NCBI GenBank assembly: GCA_964493505.1
Contig: CAZBNP010000016.1
Coordinates: forward strand, 43,819 to 107,818
DNA from: Chryseosolibacter sp964493505
GTDB taxonomy: Bacteria; Bacteroidota; Bacteroidia; Cytophagales; Cyclobacteriaceae
Length of the DNA: 64,000 bases
Direction of reading: 5' to 3'
Positions 33,537 to 42,062 of the stretch are shown here, in pieces. The notes beneath the pieces are model-generated. The model saw nothing but the letters and a program-made list of their open reading frames with translations. It was not told the origin of the DNA and did no database searches. The translations under genes were made by a program, and so were the position numbers. Every line of letters begins with the position of its first letter. The stretch's first letter is position 1.

Positions 33537-34901
33537 ATGGCAAAAACGACAAGAAAATCTAACCGGCTGATTTATTGGCTTATAGCGGCGCTTCTCGCAA
33601 TCGTTGTTCTTCTGTTCGTAGCGAAGAGCGCCGGATGGATTGGCAAACCACGTGAAATCGAGGTGGAGCTGGCCAAAGTGAAACGCACCACGATAGTGGA
33701 GAAGGTAAGCGCGTCGGGAACCGTTCAACCCGTAACCGAGGTGAAGATTGCCCCGGAGGTGTCGGGCGAGATCATTGAACTACACGTTGAAGAAGGAGAT
33801 TCGGTGAGGCGAGGCCAGCTTCTGGTGAAGATTCGTCCCGACACATGGGAAAGCCAGTTGCAGCGCGCGCAGGCTTCGCTTAGTCAGCAACGCGCCAATC
33901 TCGCCCAGGCGGAAGCTACTCTCAGCGCATCGCGCGCCAGCTTCATCAGGGCCGAGCAGGAGTATGCCCGTCAGGAAACTCTTCGCGACCAGAATGTGAT
34001 TTCGCAGGCTGACTGGCAGCTGGCGGAGCAGAATTTCAAAATCGCGCAAACCGATGTCACGGTAGCTGAGAAGAGTGTTGAAGCAGCCAAATTTGTTATA
34101 CTGAGCACCGAAGCATCACTGCGGGAAGCTCAGGAAAATTTCCGAAAGACTTCCGTCGTCGCGCCTATGGATGGCGTGGTATCCAAACTGATCGTAAGGA
34201 AGGGTGAGCGTGTGGTCGGTACCGCTACAATGGCGGGAACGGAGATGTTGCGCATTGCCGACCTGGATGTGATGGAGGTTCGTGTCGATGTTAATGAGAA
34301 TGACATCGTTCGTGTATCGCTTGGCGACACCGCGATCATAGATGTCGATTCTTATGCCAGTACGGACAAAGAGTTCAAGGGGGTGGTAACACTCATTGCT
34401 AACACAGCAAAAGACAAGACTTCCGCCGACGCTATCACTGAATTTGAAGTGCGTATTCTTATGCTGCGCTCCTCCTACCAGGATCTTGTTGAAGCCGGCA
34501 ACCGGTTTCCGTTCCGTCCCGGGATGACCGCCAGTGCCGATATCATCACTACAAGAAAGGAGGACGTGCTGTCTGTTCCTCTCGCCTCGGTGGTGACACG
34601 CAATCCGAATGAAATGGGGCCCGCCAGCCCCGAAGGCAAGCCGTCACCTTCCGCTGGTACGTCTCCGACGGGAAAGGCAGCGCAGTCAAAGACTGTTGTG
34701 TTTATCAATGACAATGGCACGGCGAAGATGGTAGAAGTTAAAACGGGTATCAGCGATTACGACAACATCGAGATTTTGAGCGATCTCAGTGATAGCGTCG
34801 ATGTCGTCACCGGACCCTACCTTGTGGTGTCCAGCAGGCTGAAGGAGGGAGACAAGATTCGCTCGGCACAACAGAAGAATGAATCCGGCAAACAGCCGTA
34901 G
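33537..34901 (+). CDS. Membrane-fusion (HlyD/MacA-like) periplasmic adaptor
   Basis: The 454-residue protein has a single N-terminal membrane anchor (about 12-36), a lipoyl/barrel-sandwich half (VEKVSASGTVQPVTEVKIAPEV, split at VSGEIIELHVEEGDSVRRGQ), a long coiled-coil hairpin (QLQRAQASLSQQRANLAQAE onward, 100-200), the second sandwich half and a beta-barrel domain with FRPGMTASADI. A Pro/Ser/Lys-rich linker sits at about 374-395. Start ATG at 33537 opens on MAKTTRKSNRLIYW. It partners TolC, but no MacB/ABC or RND pump follows; the next gene is a glycosyltransferase, so the inner-membrane component is elsewhere. Confidence 0.94.
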   Translation: MAKTTRKSNRLIYWLIAALLAIVVLLFVAKSAGWIGKPREIEVELAKVKRTTIVEKVSASGTVQPVTEVKIAPEVSGEIIELHVEEGDSVRRGQLLVKIRPDTWESQLQRAQASLSQQRANLAQAEATLSASRASFIRAEQEYARQETLRDQNVISQADWQLAEQNFKIAQTDVTVAEKSVEAAKFVILSTEASLREAQENFRKTSVVAPMDGVVSKLIVRKGERVVGTATMAGTEMLRIADLDVMEVRVDVNENDIVRVSLGDTAIIDVDSYASTDKEFKGVVTLIANTAKDKTSADAITEFEVRILMLRSSYQDLVEAGNRFPFRPGMTASADIITTRKEDVLSVPLASVVTRNPNEMGPASPEGKPSPSAGTSPTGKAAQSKTVVFINDNGTAKMVEVKTGISDYDNIEILSDLSDSVDVVTGPYLVVSSRLKEGDKIRSAQQKNESGKQP

Positions 34902-34976
34902 CGTTTTCTCCTGGTCTGTTACCGCAGTTGAGGCGACATTCGTATCTTGCAGGGATTCTGAATTCCGTATCCCCGC

Positions 34977-36107
34977 ATGAAAATCGGTTTCGAAGCTAAA
35001 AGATTTTTCACCAATAACACCGGCCTGGGCAACTATAGCCGGTTTATTGTTGATGCTTTGAGCCAGCATCAGCCGGAAAACGAGTATGTACTCTACACAC
35101 CTACGGGGTCGCCACACCGGGAAGCAACTTCTATCCTCGGCCGGGCGAACGTAAAAGTAGTCACTCCTGAAAACATCTACCGGCTTACGCATAGCACCAG
35201 CCTATGGCGAACCTGGGGGATGAGCCGTCATCCGTCACTGGACAACCTGAATGTATTCCACGGTCTGAGTCACGAGTTGCCCTTCGCGCTTGATGGCCGC
35301 ATCAGGAAGGTGGTAACAGTGCACGACCTCATATTCCTTCGTTATCCGCAGTTCTATAATTCGATCGATGTTTCGATCTACCGTTACAAGCTTGCGCATG
35401 CCTGCCGGACAACGGATAAGATCGTTGCAATAAGCCAGCAGACGGCCAGTGACCTGGTAGATTTTCTTCGGGTGGATCCGTCGAAGATTCGGATCGTTTA
35501 CCAGGGATGCCATGTGAACTTCAAACGGAGATTGTCTCCCGAAGAGAAGTCACACATCCGTACCCGGTACAACCTCCCGTCAAAATACATTCTTAATGTC
35601 GGTACTATCGAAAAACGAAAGAATCTCATTTTGATCGTGAAGGCACTGGCCGCGATGCCGGAAGGATCGCGCGTTCCATTGGTCGTCATTGGAAAACGGA
35701 CCGAATACTTCAGGTATGTTGTTGAGGAGGCCGGAAGGCTCGGTGTGATCGACTATATCATGTTTTTGGAGAACGTACCCTTCGTCGACTTTCCCGGTAT
35801 CTACCAGTCGGCGGAGGTTTTTGTGTATCCCTCGCTGTTCGAAGGGTTCGGTATCCCTCTTATCGAAGCAATCGAATCGGGGGTACCGGTGATAACGTCT
35901 GTTGGCTCCTGCTTCCGCGAGGCCGCCGGACCTGCCGCGGTTTATGTCGACCCATTGGATGCGGATGAACTGGGAGACCAGTTAGGCAAGGTGCTTGAAG
36001 ATGACGATCTTCGGGAGGGGATGATCCGCGAGTCGTCGGTGTACATACAGATGTTTCAACCGGAAGTGATCGCCGCCGAACTGATCGCGCTTTATCGCTC
36101 CCTGTAG
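34977..36107 (+). CDS. Glycosyltransferase family 4 (GT-B)
   Basis: The 376-residue enzyme has a GT-B layout with the N-terminal KIGFEAKRFFTNNTGLGNYSRF broken by family motifs, KVVTVHDLIFLRYPQFYN, the donor-binding NVGTIEKRKN (about 205) and the C-terminal FEGFGIPLIEAIESGVPVI (E-x7-E, nucleotide-sugar site). No signal or membrane segment. It is the first of five transferases in one direction; 16 bp separate it from the next. Sugar and acceptor cannot be named. Confidence 0.92.
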   Translation: MKIGFEAKRFFTNNTGLGNYSRFIVDALSQHQPENEYVLYTPTGSPHREATSILGRANVKVVTPENIYRLTHSTSLWRTWGMSRHPSLDNLNVFHGLSHELPFALDGRIRKVVTVHDLIFLRYPQFYNSIDVSIYRYKLAHACRTTDKIVAISQQTASDLVDFLRVDPSKIRIVYQGCHVNFKRRLSPEEKSHIRTRYNLPSKYILNVGTIEKRKNLILIVKALAAMPEGSRVPLVVIGKRTEYFRYVVEEAGRLGVIDYIMFLENVPFVDFPGIYQSAEVFVYPSLFEGFGIPLIEAIESGVPVITSVGSCFREAAGPAAVYVDPLDADELGDQLGKVLEDDDLREGMIRESSVYIQMFQPEVIAAELIALYRSL

Positions 36108-36123
36108 TCATGCAAAAATCGCT

Positions 36124-36993
36124 ATGAATCGATTCGCCATTATCATACCCACGTGGAATAACCTGGGATATCTGAAGCTGTGTATCGATAGCCTTCGGAA
36201 GAATTCGCATTTCCAAAACCAGTTCATCGTGTATATCAACGAGGGAAGTGATGGAACACCTGAGTGGGTGCAACAACAGGAAGGTGTTGATTTTATCCAC
36301 TCGACCAGGAATGACGGCATCTGCGTTGCCGTAAACTCTTGCAGGAAGATGGTGAAGGCGAATTATATCGTCTACATGAACGATGATATGTACGTTTGCC
36401 CCGACTGGGACTTGCGACTATCCGAGGAGATTGACAAGATCGGTCACGACAAGTTTATGTTGTCTGCCACCCTGATCGAACCGCATCCTGTCGGCAATCC
36501 CAGCTATGTTTCCATCGTTCGAAATTTCGGCGACAGCCTGGAGAGCTTTCGGGAGGAAGCGTTGTTGAAGTCCATCACCGACCTTCCCCGCGGCGATTGG
36601 TCAGGAGCATCCTGGCCGCCCTCGGTGGTGAGCACGCGGGTGTGGGATATCGTAGGGGGGTACAGTCTTGAATTTTCTCCTGGCATGTATTCCGACCCCG
36701 ACTTCTCCATGAAGCTCTGGAGATACGGCGTTCGCATCTTCCGCGGGGTCGGGGCCAGCAAGGTGTATCATTTTCAATCCAAGTCGACCGGTAAGGTGAG
36801 AAAGAACAACGGAAATGAAACGTTCCTCTTCAAATGGGGGATCAGCGCGCGCGTATTCTACCGGTACTACCTGAAAATGGCCACGGATTACCAGGGCCCG
36901 CTTCCGGATGATACGCGTATTCCCTTTGGAGTGGCACTGGGCAATTCAATAAAGAGGATATACCGGAACATTTTGTACCGACCGCGGATATGA
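36124..36993 (+). CDS. Glycosyltransferase family 2 (GT-A)
   Basis: The 289-residue enzyme opens with AIIIPTWNNLGYLKLCIDSL and contains VYMNDDMYVCPDWD, the DxD-type metal site (about 86-99), and YSDPDFSMKLWRYGVRIFRG as acceptor side. GT-A fold, no transmembrane segment. It lies 16 bp after the GT4 gene, so it is likely in the same operon. A role in surface polysaccharide or LPS core is inferred from the cluster; no sugar-nucleotide synthase lies nearby. Confidence 0.9.
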   Translation: MNRFAIIIPTWNNLGYLKLCIDSLRKNSHFQNQFIVYINEGSDGTPEWVQQQEGVDFIHSTRNDGICVAVNSCRKMVKANYIVYMNDDMYVCPDWDLRLSEEIDKIGHDKFMLSATLIEPHPVGNPSYVSIVRNFGDSLESFREEALLKSITDLPRGDWSGASWPPSVVSTRVWDIVGGYSLEFSPGMYSDPDFSMKLWRYGVRIFRGVGASKVYHFQSKSTGKVRKNNGNETFLFKWGISARVFYRYYLKMATDYQGPLPDDTRIPFGVALGNSIKRIYRNILYRPRI

Positions 36994-37034
36994 ATGCCCG
37001 GATCGCGCACCGATTATCCTGGCAACCAAACCTA

Positions 37035-37042
37035 TAATTTTG
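37035..37042 (+). promoter_or_regulatory. Promoter -7 box (TAATTTTG) for the third transferase
   Basis: An exact TAnnTTTG match, 10 bases upstream of the ATG at 37053, in the 59-bp gap between transferases. It may provide a second start within the cluster. No -33 element was seen. Confidence 0.35.
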
Positions 37043-37052
37043 AGGTGACTAT

Positions 37053-38045
37053 ATGAAACTGGCGGTGATCTTACCCAATACAAAGCTCTACGGAGGTGTC
37101 AAGCGTTTCTTCGAGCTGGGAGACGTGCTGCTTCGTCAGGGGCACACGGTAGTGGTCTTTTCTCCACAAGCAGAGCGTCCGGGGTGGTATCACGGAGATG
37201 TGCAGGTTGCCGGCTTCGATACCGTTTCGGATCGGGAGTTTGATGCAGCCTTCATCACGGAAACACAGTTTCTACCTGTTCTCGCGACAATGAAGACTGC
37301 CAGGAAGATATTGTATTTTGTGAGGCCCTCGGACAGCCTTCGCATCCTGAAGAAGTATCCCGGGACCGAAGTCTTCGCCAACTCGACCAATTCGTATGAA
37401 ACGGCCCGTGCGAAGTACGGAATCGAGGCTTTTAAGGCTTACGGAGGTGTCAATACGCAGACATACTATCCGAAAGACATCCTGCCCCCAGGGAAGGGAG
37501 AGGCGGTAACCGTTATGACCTATGGCAGAATCGTGGAGAAAAAGAAAGGCACGATGTTGGTTGTAAGGGCGTGCGAGAGGCTTATCCGACGAGGTTACAG
37601 GGTCAAACTGCTGTTGTTCGATACCCCGGTTAATCCAAAGGCCGAGCGGGCGATCCGGGAGTTCAAGACCTCGGTTCCCTTTGAGTTCGTGGTCGGGCAT
37701 CCGGTCGAAAAGAACACGGAACTATATCATCGGGCGGATATCTTTGTGTCGGCCGAAAAGAAGGCTGGTTATTCCAACACATCGGCGGAAGCGATGGCGT
37801 CAGGATTGCCAGTGGTTGGCACGACTTCCGGGACCCGGGACTTCCTTGTCCACGGTGAAACCGGGTTTGTGGTTTCGCGGTGGTCATGGCGCATTGCAGC
37901 GGCGATCGCGCTGCTGATCGACGATTTTGAACTGCGAAGAAAGCTCGCTATCGCAGGGAGGAAAAAGATCGAGACGTACAGCTGGGAGATCCTGGCAACC
38001 CGTATTATTGAATATTTGCAGGCGGCGCAGCAGCCGGTAAAGTGA
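37053..38045 (+). CDS. Glycosyltransferase family 4 (GT-B), short
   Basis: The 330-residue enzyme has KLAVILPNTKLYGGVKRFFE at the N-terminus (glycine-rich GT-B loop), the donor-binding TYGRIVEKKKGTMLVVRACE (about 159-178) and the C-terminal AEKKAGYSNTSAEAMASGLPVVG (E-x7-E-type, about 234-255). This is the layout of bacterial group 1 transferases, somewhat short for the family. Acceptor unknown. Confidence 0.9.
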   Translation: MKLAVILPNTKLYGGVKRFFELGDVLLRQGHTVVVFSPQAERPGWYHGDVQVAGFDTVSDREFDAAFITETQFLPVLATMKTARKILYFVRPSDSLRILKKYPGTEVFANSTNSYETARAKYGIEAFKAYGGVNTQTYYPKDILPPGKGEAVTVMTYGRIVEKKKGTMLVVRACERLIRRGYRVKLLLFDTPVNPKAERAIREFKTSVPFEFVVGHPVEKNTELYHRADIFVSAEKKAGYSNTSAEAMASGLPVVGTTSGTRDFLVHGETGFVVSRWSWRIAAAIALLIDDFELRRKLAIAGRKKIETYSWEILATRIIEYLQAAQQPVK

Positions 38046-38110
38046 TCGCGACGTATGGAAACAAATGGTTTATATTTCCGGCTTTTACAATCCTGTAAAC
38101 GGGCATTTGA

Positions 38111-39112
38111 ATGAAGATAAGCGGCTTCACTTTTGTGCGGGACGCCACCAGCCTGTATTACCCGGTCAAAGGTTCTATCGAGTCGGTATTGCCGATCTGC
38201 GACGAGTTTGTCGTCGCATTGGGTAAGGGGTCGCCGGGGGATAAAACAGAAGAGGAGATCCGGAGTATCGGGTCGGACAAGATCAGGATCGTTCACACGG
38301 AGTGGGACACCGGAAAGTACACCAACGGCACCGTCTATGCGCAGCAGACCGATATCGCAAAATCGTACTGTACCGGCGACTGGCTTTTTTACATTCAGTG
38401 TGATGAAGCGATTCATGAGAAGTTCCTGCCGGAGATCAGACGACATTGTGAATCGCTGCTCAATCACCCGGAGGTGGAAGGACTGCTTTTTAACTATAAA
38501 CATTTTTGGGGCGACTTCGATCATTACATCGTCTCGCATGCCTGGTATCCGGAGGAAATAAGGGTGATTCGGAACCGGCCTGAGATCCATTCGTGGCGGG
38601 ACGCGCAGTCGTTCCGCCGTATTCCGGATTTTGATGGCATCAGCTATCAAAACAAGCAGGGTGCTTACAAACTGCAGGTTGCGCGGATAGATGCCTATAT
38701 CTTCCATTACGGTTGGGTGAGGCCACCCCGGCTCATGCAGCGGAAGCGACGTACTTTCAGTACCGTCTACAAGGGCGTATTCTCCGCGCAGCGGGAGTTT
38801 GCCCGGGAGGAAGACATGTTTGACTACGGCGATCTGAGCAAACTCGCCGAATTCAGGGACTCTCATCCGGCGGTGATGGCATCGTGGATCGGGAAATTCG
38901 ATTGGCAGGATCAGTTATATCCTAACCGGAAAGCATTGCGGAAACACAAACACGAAAAATTGAAATACCGGGTTTTGACATTCCTCGAACAGACACTCCT
39001 CAATGGAACACAAATTGGAGGTTTCAAGAACTACAAAGTCGTCAGCGACCTTCGCAGTGGTAACAGCCGGGGGATACAGCGGTTTGGAGCTACAAAACGG
39101 CAATTGAATTGA
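38111..39112 (+). CDS. Glycosyltransferase family 2-like protein
   Basis: The 333-residue protein begins KISGFTFVRDATSLYYPVKG and contains GDWLFYIQCDEAIHE (about 92-106), in the place of the GT-A metal-binding DxD, with a lone CDE rather than a full DxD. It lies in the transferase cluster and resembles family 2 enzymes of the glycosyltransferase-like type that start from an ISGFTFVRN motif. The basic C-terminus (KALRKHKHEKLKYR) suggests peripheral membrane contact. Activity is likely but not proved. Confidence 0.82.
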   Translation: MKISGFTFVRDATSLYYPVKGSIESVLPICDEFVVALGKGSPGDKTEEEIRSIGSDKIRIVHTEWDTGKYTNGTVYAQQTDIAKSYCTGDWLFYIQCDEAIHEKFLPEIRRHCESLLNHPEVEGLLFNYKHFWGDFDHYIVSHAWYPEEIRVIRNRPEIHSWRDAQSFRRIPDFDGISYQNKQGAYKLQVARIDAYIFHYGWVRPPRLMQRKRRTFSTVYKGVFSAQREFAREEDMFDYGDLSKLAEFRDSHPAVMASWIGKFDWQDQLYPNRKALRKHKHEKLKYRVLTFLEQTLLNGTQIGGFKNYKVVSDLRSGNSRGIQRFGATKRQLN

Positions 39113-39181
39113 TATGCTGATCCAACCTTATGGAGGTCAAGGGGGTCTTATGTATCAGTATTGAACTTTAACTTGGCAAAA

Positions 39182-40018
39182 ATGACCGCACCGATAAAGA
39201 TATCTGCCACCATAATCGCCTTTAATGAAGAGCGTAAGATCGAACCGTGCCTGCGGTCTCTTCTCGGCGTCGTGGACGAGATTGTCGTCGTCGACTCGTG
39301 GTCTACCGACGGAACCGAGGATATATGCAGTAAATACCCCGTAAAATTCATCCGCCACAGGTTCGAAGGCTATGTAGCGCAAAAGAACTACGCCATGTGG
39401 CAGGCGTCTCATGATCACGTTCTCTCCCTGGATGCGGATGAACGCTTGTCGGATGAACTAAAGGAATCAATATTAAGGATTAAAAATAATTGGGGCGACG
39501 TGGATGGCTACGCTGTGCGGCGCTTTAATAATTACTGTGGCAAATGGATGCGTTTCTCCGGTTGGTACGAGCGCAAGATCAGGTTGTGGGACCGCCGAAA
39601 GGCGCGATGGGGAGGAACCGATCCCCACGACTTTGTATCCATGAAAGGGCGGAGTGTGAGCCTGTTGAAGGGCGATCTTTTACATTACTCATACACGACG
39701 ATCGATGAACACCTGAAACAGAACTTTCGGTTCGCGGATATCGCCGCCAGGGCTAAGTATAAGAAGGGCGACCGTGCCAACTTCATCGTCAACGTGATCT
39801 TCAGTCCCTTGTTCCGGTTCGTGAAAAGTTATTTTTTTCAACTCGGTTTCCTCGATGGATATCACGGCTTTGTCTTTTGCTCGATTTCGGCATCCCTTAC
39901 TTTTTTTAAATACCTTCGACTCTACGAATACGGCAGAACCGGAATGCAGGAGATCCGGAAACCCGTTCAATCGAAAAGGCGTCCCCGCAGAGTCTTGTTG
40001 AAGAGCAAAAGATTCTGA
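39182..40018 (+). CDS. Glycosyltransferase family 2, WaaE/KdtX-like
   Basis: The 278-residue enzyme has ISATIIAFNEERKIEPCLRS, VDEIVVVDSWSTDGTEDI and the metal site LSLDADERLS (about 79-88), then the WaaE-typical CGKWMRFSGWYERKIRLWDR and GDLLHYSY. WaaE (KdtX) adds a beta-1,4-glucose to the inner LPS core. ATG at 39182 is preferred because the fold starts there; an in-frame ATG 21 bases upstream gives MNFNLAK. The C-terminal FFQLGFLDGYHGF segment matches family members. It closes the transferase run, and a T-rich stretch follows the stop. Confidence 0.9.
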   Translation: MTAPIKISATIIAFNEERKIEPCLRSLLGVVDEIVVVDSWSTDGTEDICSKYPVKFIRHRFEGYVAQKNYAMWQASHDHVLSLDADERLSDELKESILRIKNNWGDVDGYAVRRFNNYCGKWMRFSGWYERKIRLWDRRKARWGGTDPHDFVSMKGRSVSLLKGDLLHYSYTTIDEHLKQNFRFADIAARAKYKKGDRANFIVNVIFSPLFRFVKSYFFQLGFLDGYHGFVFCSISASLTFFKYLRLYEYGRTGMQEIRKPVQSKRRPRRVLLKSKRF

Positions 40019-40056
40019 CGTTTTTTTTTCGTGTATGATGGTGCCACTTCGCGGCA

Positions 40057-40728
40057 TCACGAATAGCGACGCAGGTAATCGTATAGTCTATGGATCGGCA
40101 GACCCATAACATTGAAGTACGATCCTTCGATCTTTCTGATCAGTACCAATCTGCGGGGTTCATCCGTTGCCATCGCCTCCTCCATCAGGTCCTCTCTTCC
40201 GATGTTTCGCAGAAAAAGTCTTTCTTCCGGAGAGCACGGGTTCATTCCCACCGGGAGGCTGTCCTGTGCTCCATAGCTTCCGGCTTTGTCGTAGGGATGA
40301 AAGCGATCGATGTAGAACTCGATGTCTTCCCGCGATAGCTTTTCAAAGGTCACGTCTGTGCTGTCGTCGAAACTGTACTTATCCTCCGCTGTGAGGATTG
40401 TCACACCCGTCATGACGCGGTGTGTGTTCCCCGACAAGGCTGTCAGCATCGCGATCGCCTCCGCACGGTCGGCAGGTTTGTTGAGGATCGTGTCGTTCAG
40501 AATGACAACCGTATCCGCGGTTACCACTATTTCTTCGGTTGCCGTGCGCCTGAACGCTTCCGCTTTTACCGTTGCGAGATACCGGGCAACCTCTTCGACG
40601 GGCATGCCTGTGGGAATGATCTCTTCCACGCCTGGTGTTTCCACACGGAATCGAAACCCGGCTTCTTCCATCAGGTATTTCCTGCGTGGTGAGCCCGATG
40701 CGAGTACTAACGGCCTGTCAAGCTCCAT
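40057..40728 (-). CDS. maf: Maf family nucleotide pyrophosphatase
   Basis: The 223-residue enzyme hydrolyses non-canonical or pyrimidine nucleoside triphosphates. Motifs: LASGSPRRKYLMEEAGF (about 8-24), VVTADTVVILND (about 71-82) and DKAGSYGAQD (about 157-166). Start ATG at 40728 (MELDRPLVLASGSPRR) is preferred over an in-frame start 129 bases upstream. It overlaps the DUF1015 gene end by 11 bp on the same strand, so it is co-translated. It converges on the last transferase. Confidence 0.95.
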   Translation of the reverse strand: MELDRPLVLASGSPRRKYLMEEAGFRFRVETPGVEEIIPTGMPVEEVARYLATVKAEAFRRTATEEIVVTADTVVILNDTILNKPADRAEAIAMLTALSGNTHRVMTGVTILTAEDKYSFDDSTDVTFEKLSREDIEFYIDRFHPYDKAGSYGAQDSLPVGMNPCSPEERLFLRNIGREDLMEEAMATDEPRRLVLIRKIEGSYFNVMGLPIHRLYDYLRRYS

Positions 40729-42028
40729 GAAAAAACGGTGAGTAAGCTGGTTCTTCGAATTCCGCGTCGACGATGGATGTGAAAAGGAAACCGGCGATGA
40801 CTTTCGGATAGAAGTAAGTGGATTTCTGCGGCAGTGTATATCCGCTCCCGCAAACATTTTTCACCTCGCTGATCGTGACTTCATTTGTAATGATCGCCAT
40901 CTGCGCTTCGCCTTCGATTACCCGCTTCATACAGTCTGAATAACTGCGATCGAAGTCGATGTGGCGCGACTGGCGTTGCTGTGTGCCGGGAATGCCGAGT
41001 GCGCGTTCGATGATAAAGTAATGCATAACCGTGAGATCCAGTTTTTTCACCGTGTCGGGAAAAGGCCAGTCCATCTTCGGATACGATTCGGGTTTGAGCC
41101 TGACCTTAAAACAATTGTTCTTCATCATAATTCCGAACGCCCACTGTTTCCCCGCGATGATTTCGTTGAGGGTATCGATGTCAGGTACAGGCTTGATGAT
41201 AAAATCTTCGTCGAGTTTCCTGATTATCCGCTGCTCGTCGAAGTCGGACAGATCGCGGATAATACGGTGCGTAGGCAATATTTTCAGATCATTGGCTTCG
41301 CTGTTGGTGAGGAACATGAGATGATAATTGAACCCACGCCGGGTTTGGCCGGGATATTTCTCCAGCATCTTCTTCCGGTAGATCAGAGAGCTCTCATAGC
41401 GGTGGTGACCATCGGCCAGAATGATTTGCTTATCTCTGATGACGTCGATAAATCGCCGGATAACCTCTACATCCTGGATGACAGCCAGTACATCGCGCAC
41501 TCCCTGGTAGTCTTCTGTCTCCAGCAGCGGGTTTGTCATGGCTTCGTCCATGAAGGGTTCAAGTGCAAACGTCGTGTCGGTGTACAACCCGTGAGTGGGA
41601 GAGCTGTGCAGCTGCGTTTGCTCGAGTAGTTCGACACGATCGTCCACGGCTTTTGGAATGGTATTCTCATGCCGGAGTATCACACGATCGCTCCAGTCGT
41701 ACGAGCGGATATGGCAGATGAAACCCTTCCGCGTATACCACGTCGGGTCGCCGGCGGTCTTGAAATGCTGATAGTAAACGTATATAGCAGGCAGCGTATC
41801 CTGAACGACTATTCCCTGCTGTTTCCATTCGTCGAGCAACCGTGCGGCGCGCAGGGCGGGATCGGGGAGCTGCGGGACGGAAAGATGGATGCTGTTGAAC
41901 GGATGCTCGTATAGTTTCTCCCGTTGCTTTGCGGAAACGACATCAAAAAGCGGCGTCGTCAGGTCATCAATTTTTTCAGCGAGCACGGGATTATATCGCC
42001 ACGGTCGGATAGGAAGTATGTCGGCCAA
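40718..42028 (-). CDS. DUF1015 domain protein
   Basis: The protein has about 436 residues from a TTG start at 42028 (frame MADILPIRPWRYNPVLAEKI), chosen because the conserved family N-terminus ILPIRPWRYN begins there; the longer frame to 42268 lies antisense-free but inside accC in another frame and has no family match. Family blocks: VYYQHF, KGFICHIRSYDW, HENTIPKAVDDRVELLEQT, ILADGHHRYESSLIYR and HYFIIERALGIPG. DUF1015 proteins are of unknown function, with resemblance to ATP-grasp or nucleotide enzymes not visible to me. It starts 34 bp after the biotin carboxylase stop. Confidence 0.88.
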   Translation of the reverse strand: MADILPIRPWRYNPVLAEKIDDLTTPLFDVVSAKQREKLYEHPFNSIHLSVPQLPDPALRAARLLDEWKQQGIVVQDTLPAIYVYYQHFKTAGDPTWYTRKGFICHIRSYDWSDRVILRHENTIPKAVDDRVELLEQTQLHSSPTHGLYTDTTFALEPFMDEAMTNPLLETEDYQGVRDVLAVIQDVEVIRRFIDVIRDKQIILADGHHRYESSLIYRKKMLEKYPGQTRRGFNYHLMFLTNSEANDLKILPTHRIIRDLSDFDEQRIIRKLDEDFIIKPVPDIDTLNEIIAGKQWAFGIMMKNNCFKVRLKPESYPKMDWPFPDTVKKLDLTVMHYFIIERALGIPGTQQRQSRHIDFDRSYSDCMKRVIEGEAQMAIITNEVTISEVKNVCGSGYTLPQKSTYFYPKVIAGFLFTSIVDAEFEEPAYSPFFHGA

Positions 42029-42062
42029 GAGAGTTTTCGGTTGGTGTTCAATATGTGGTTTC

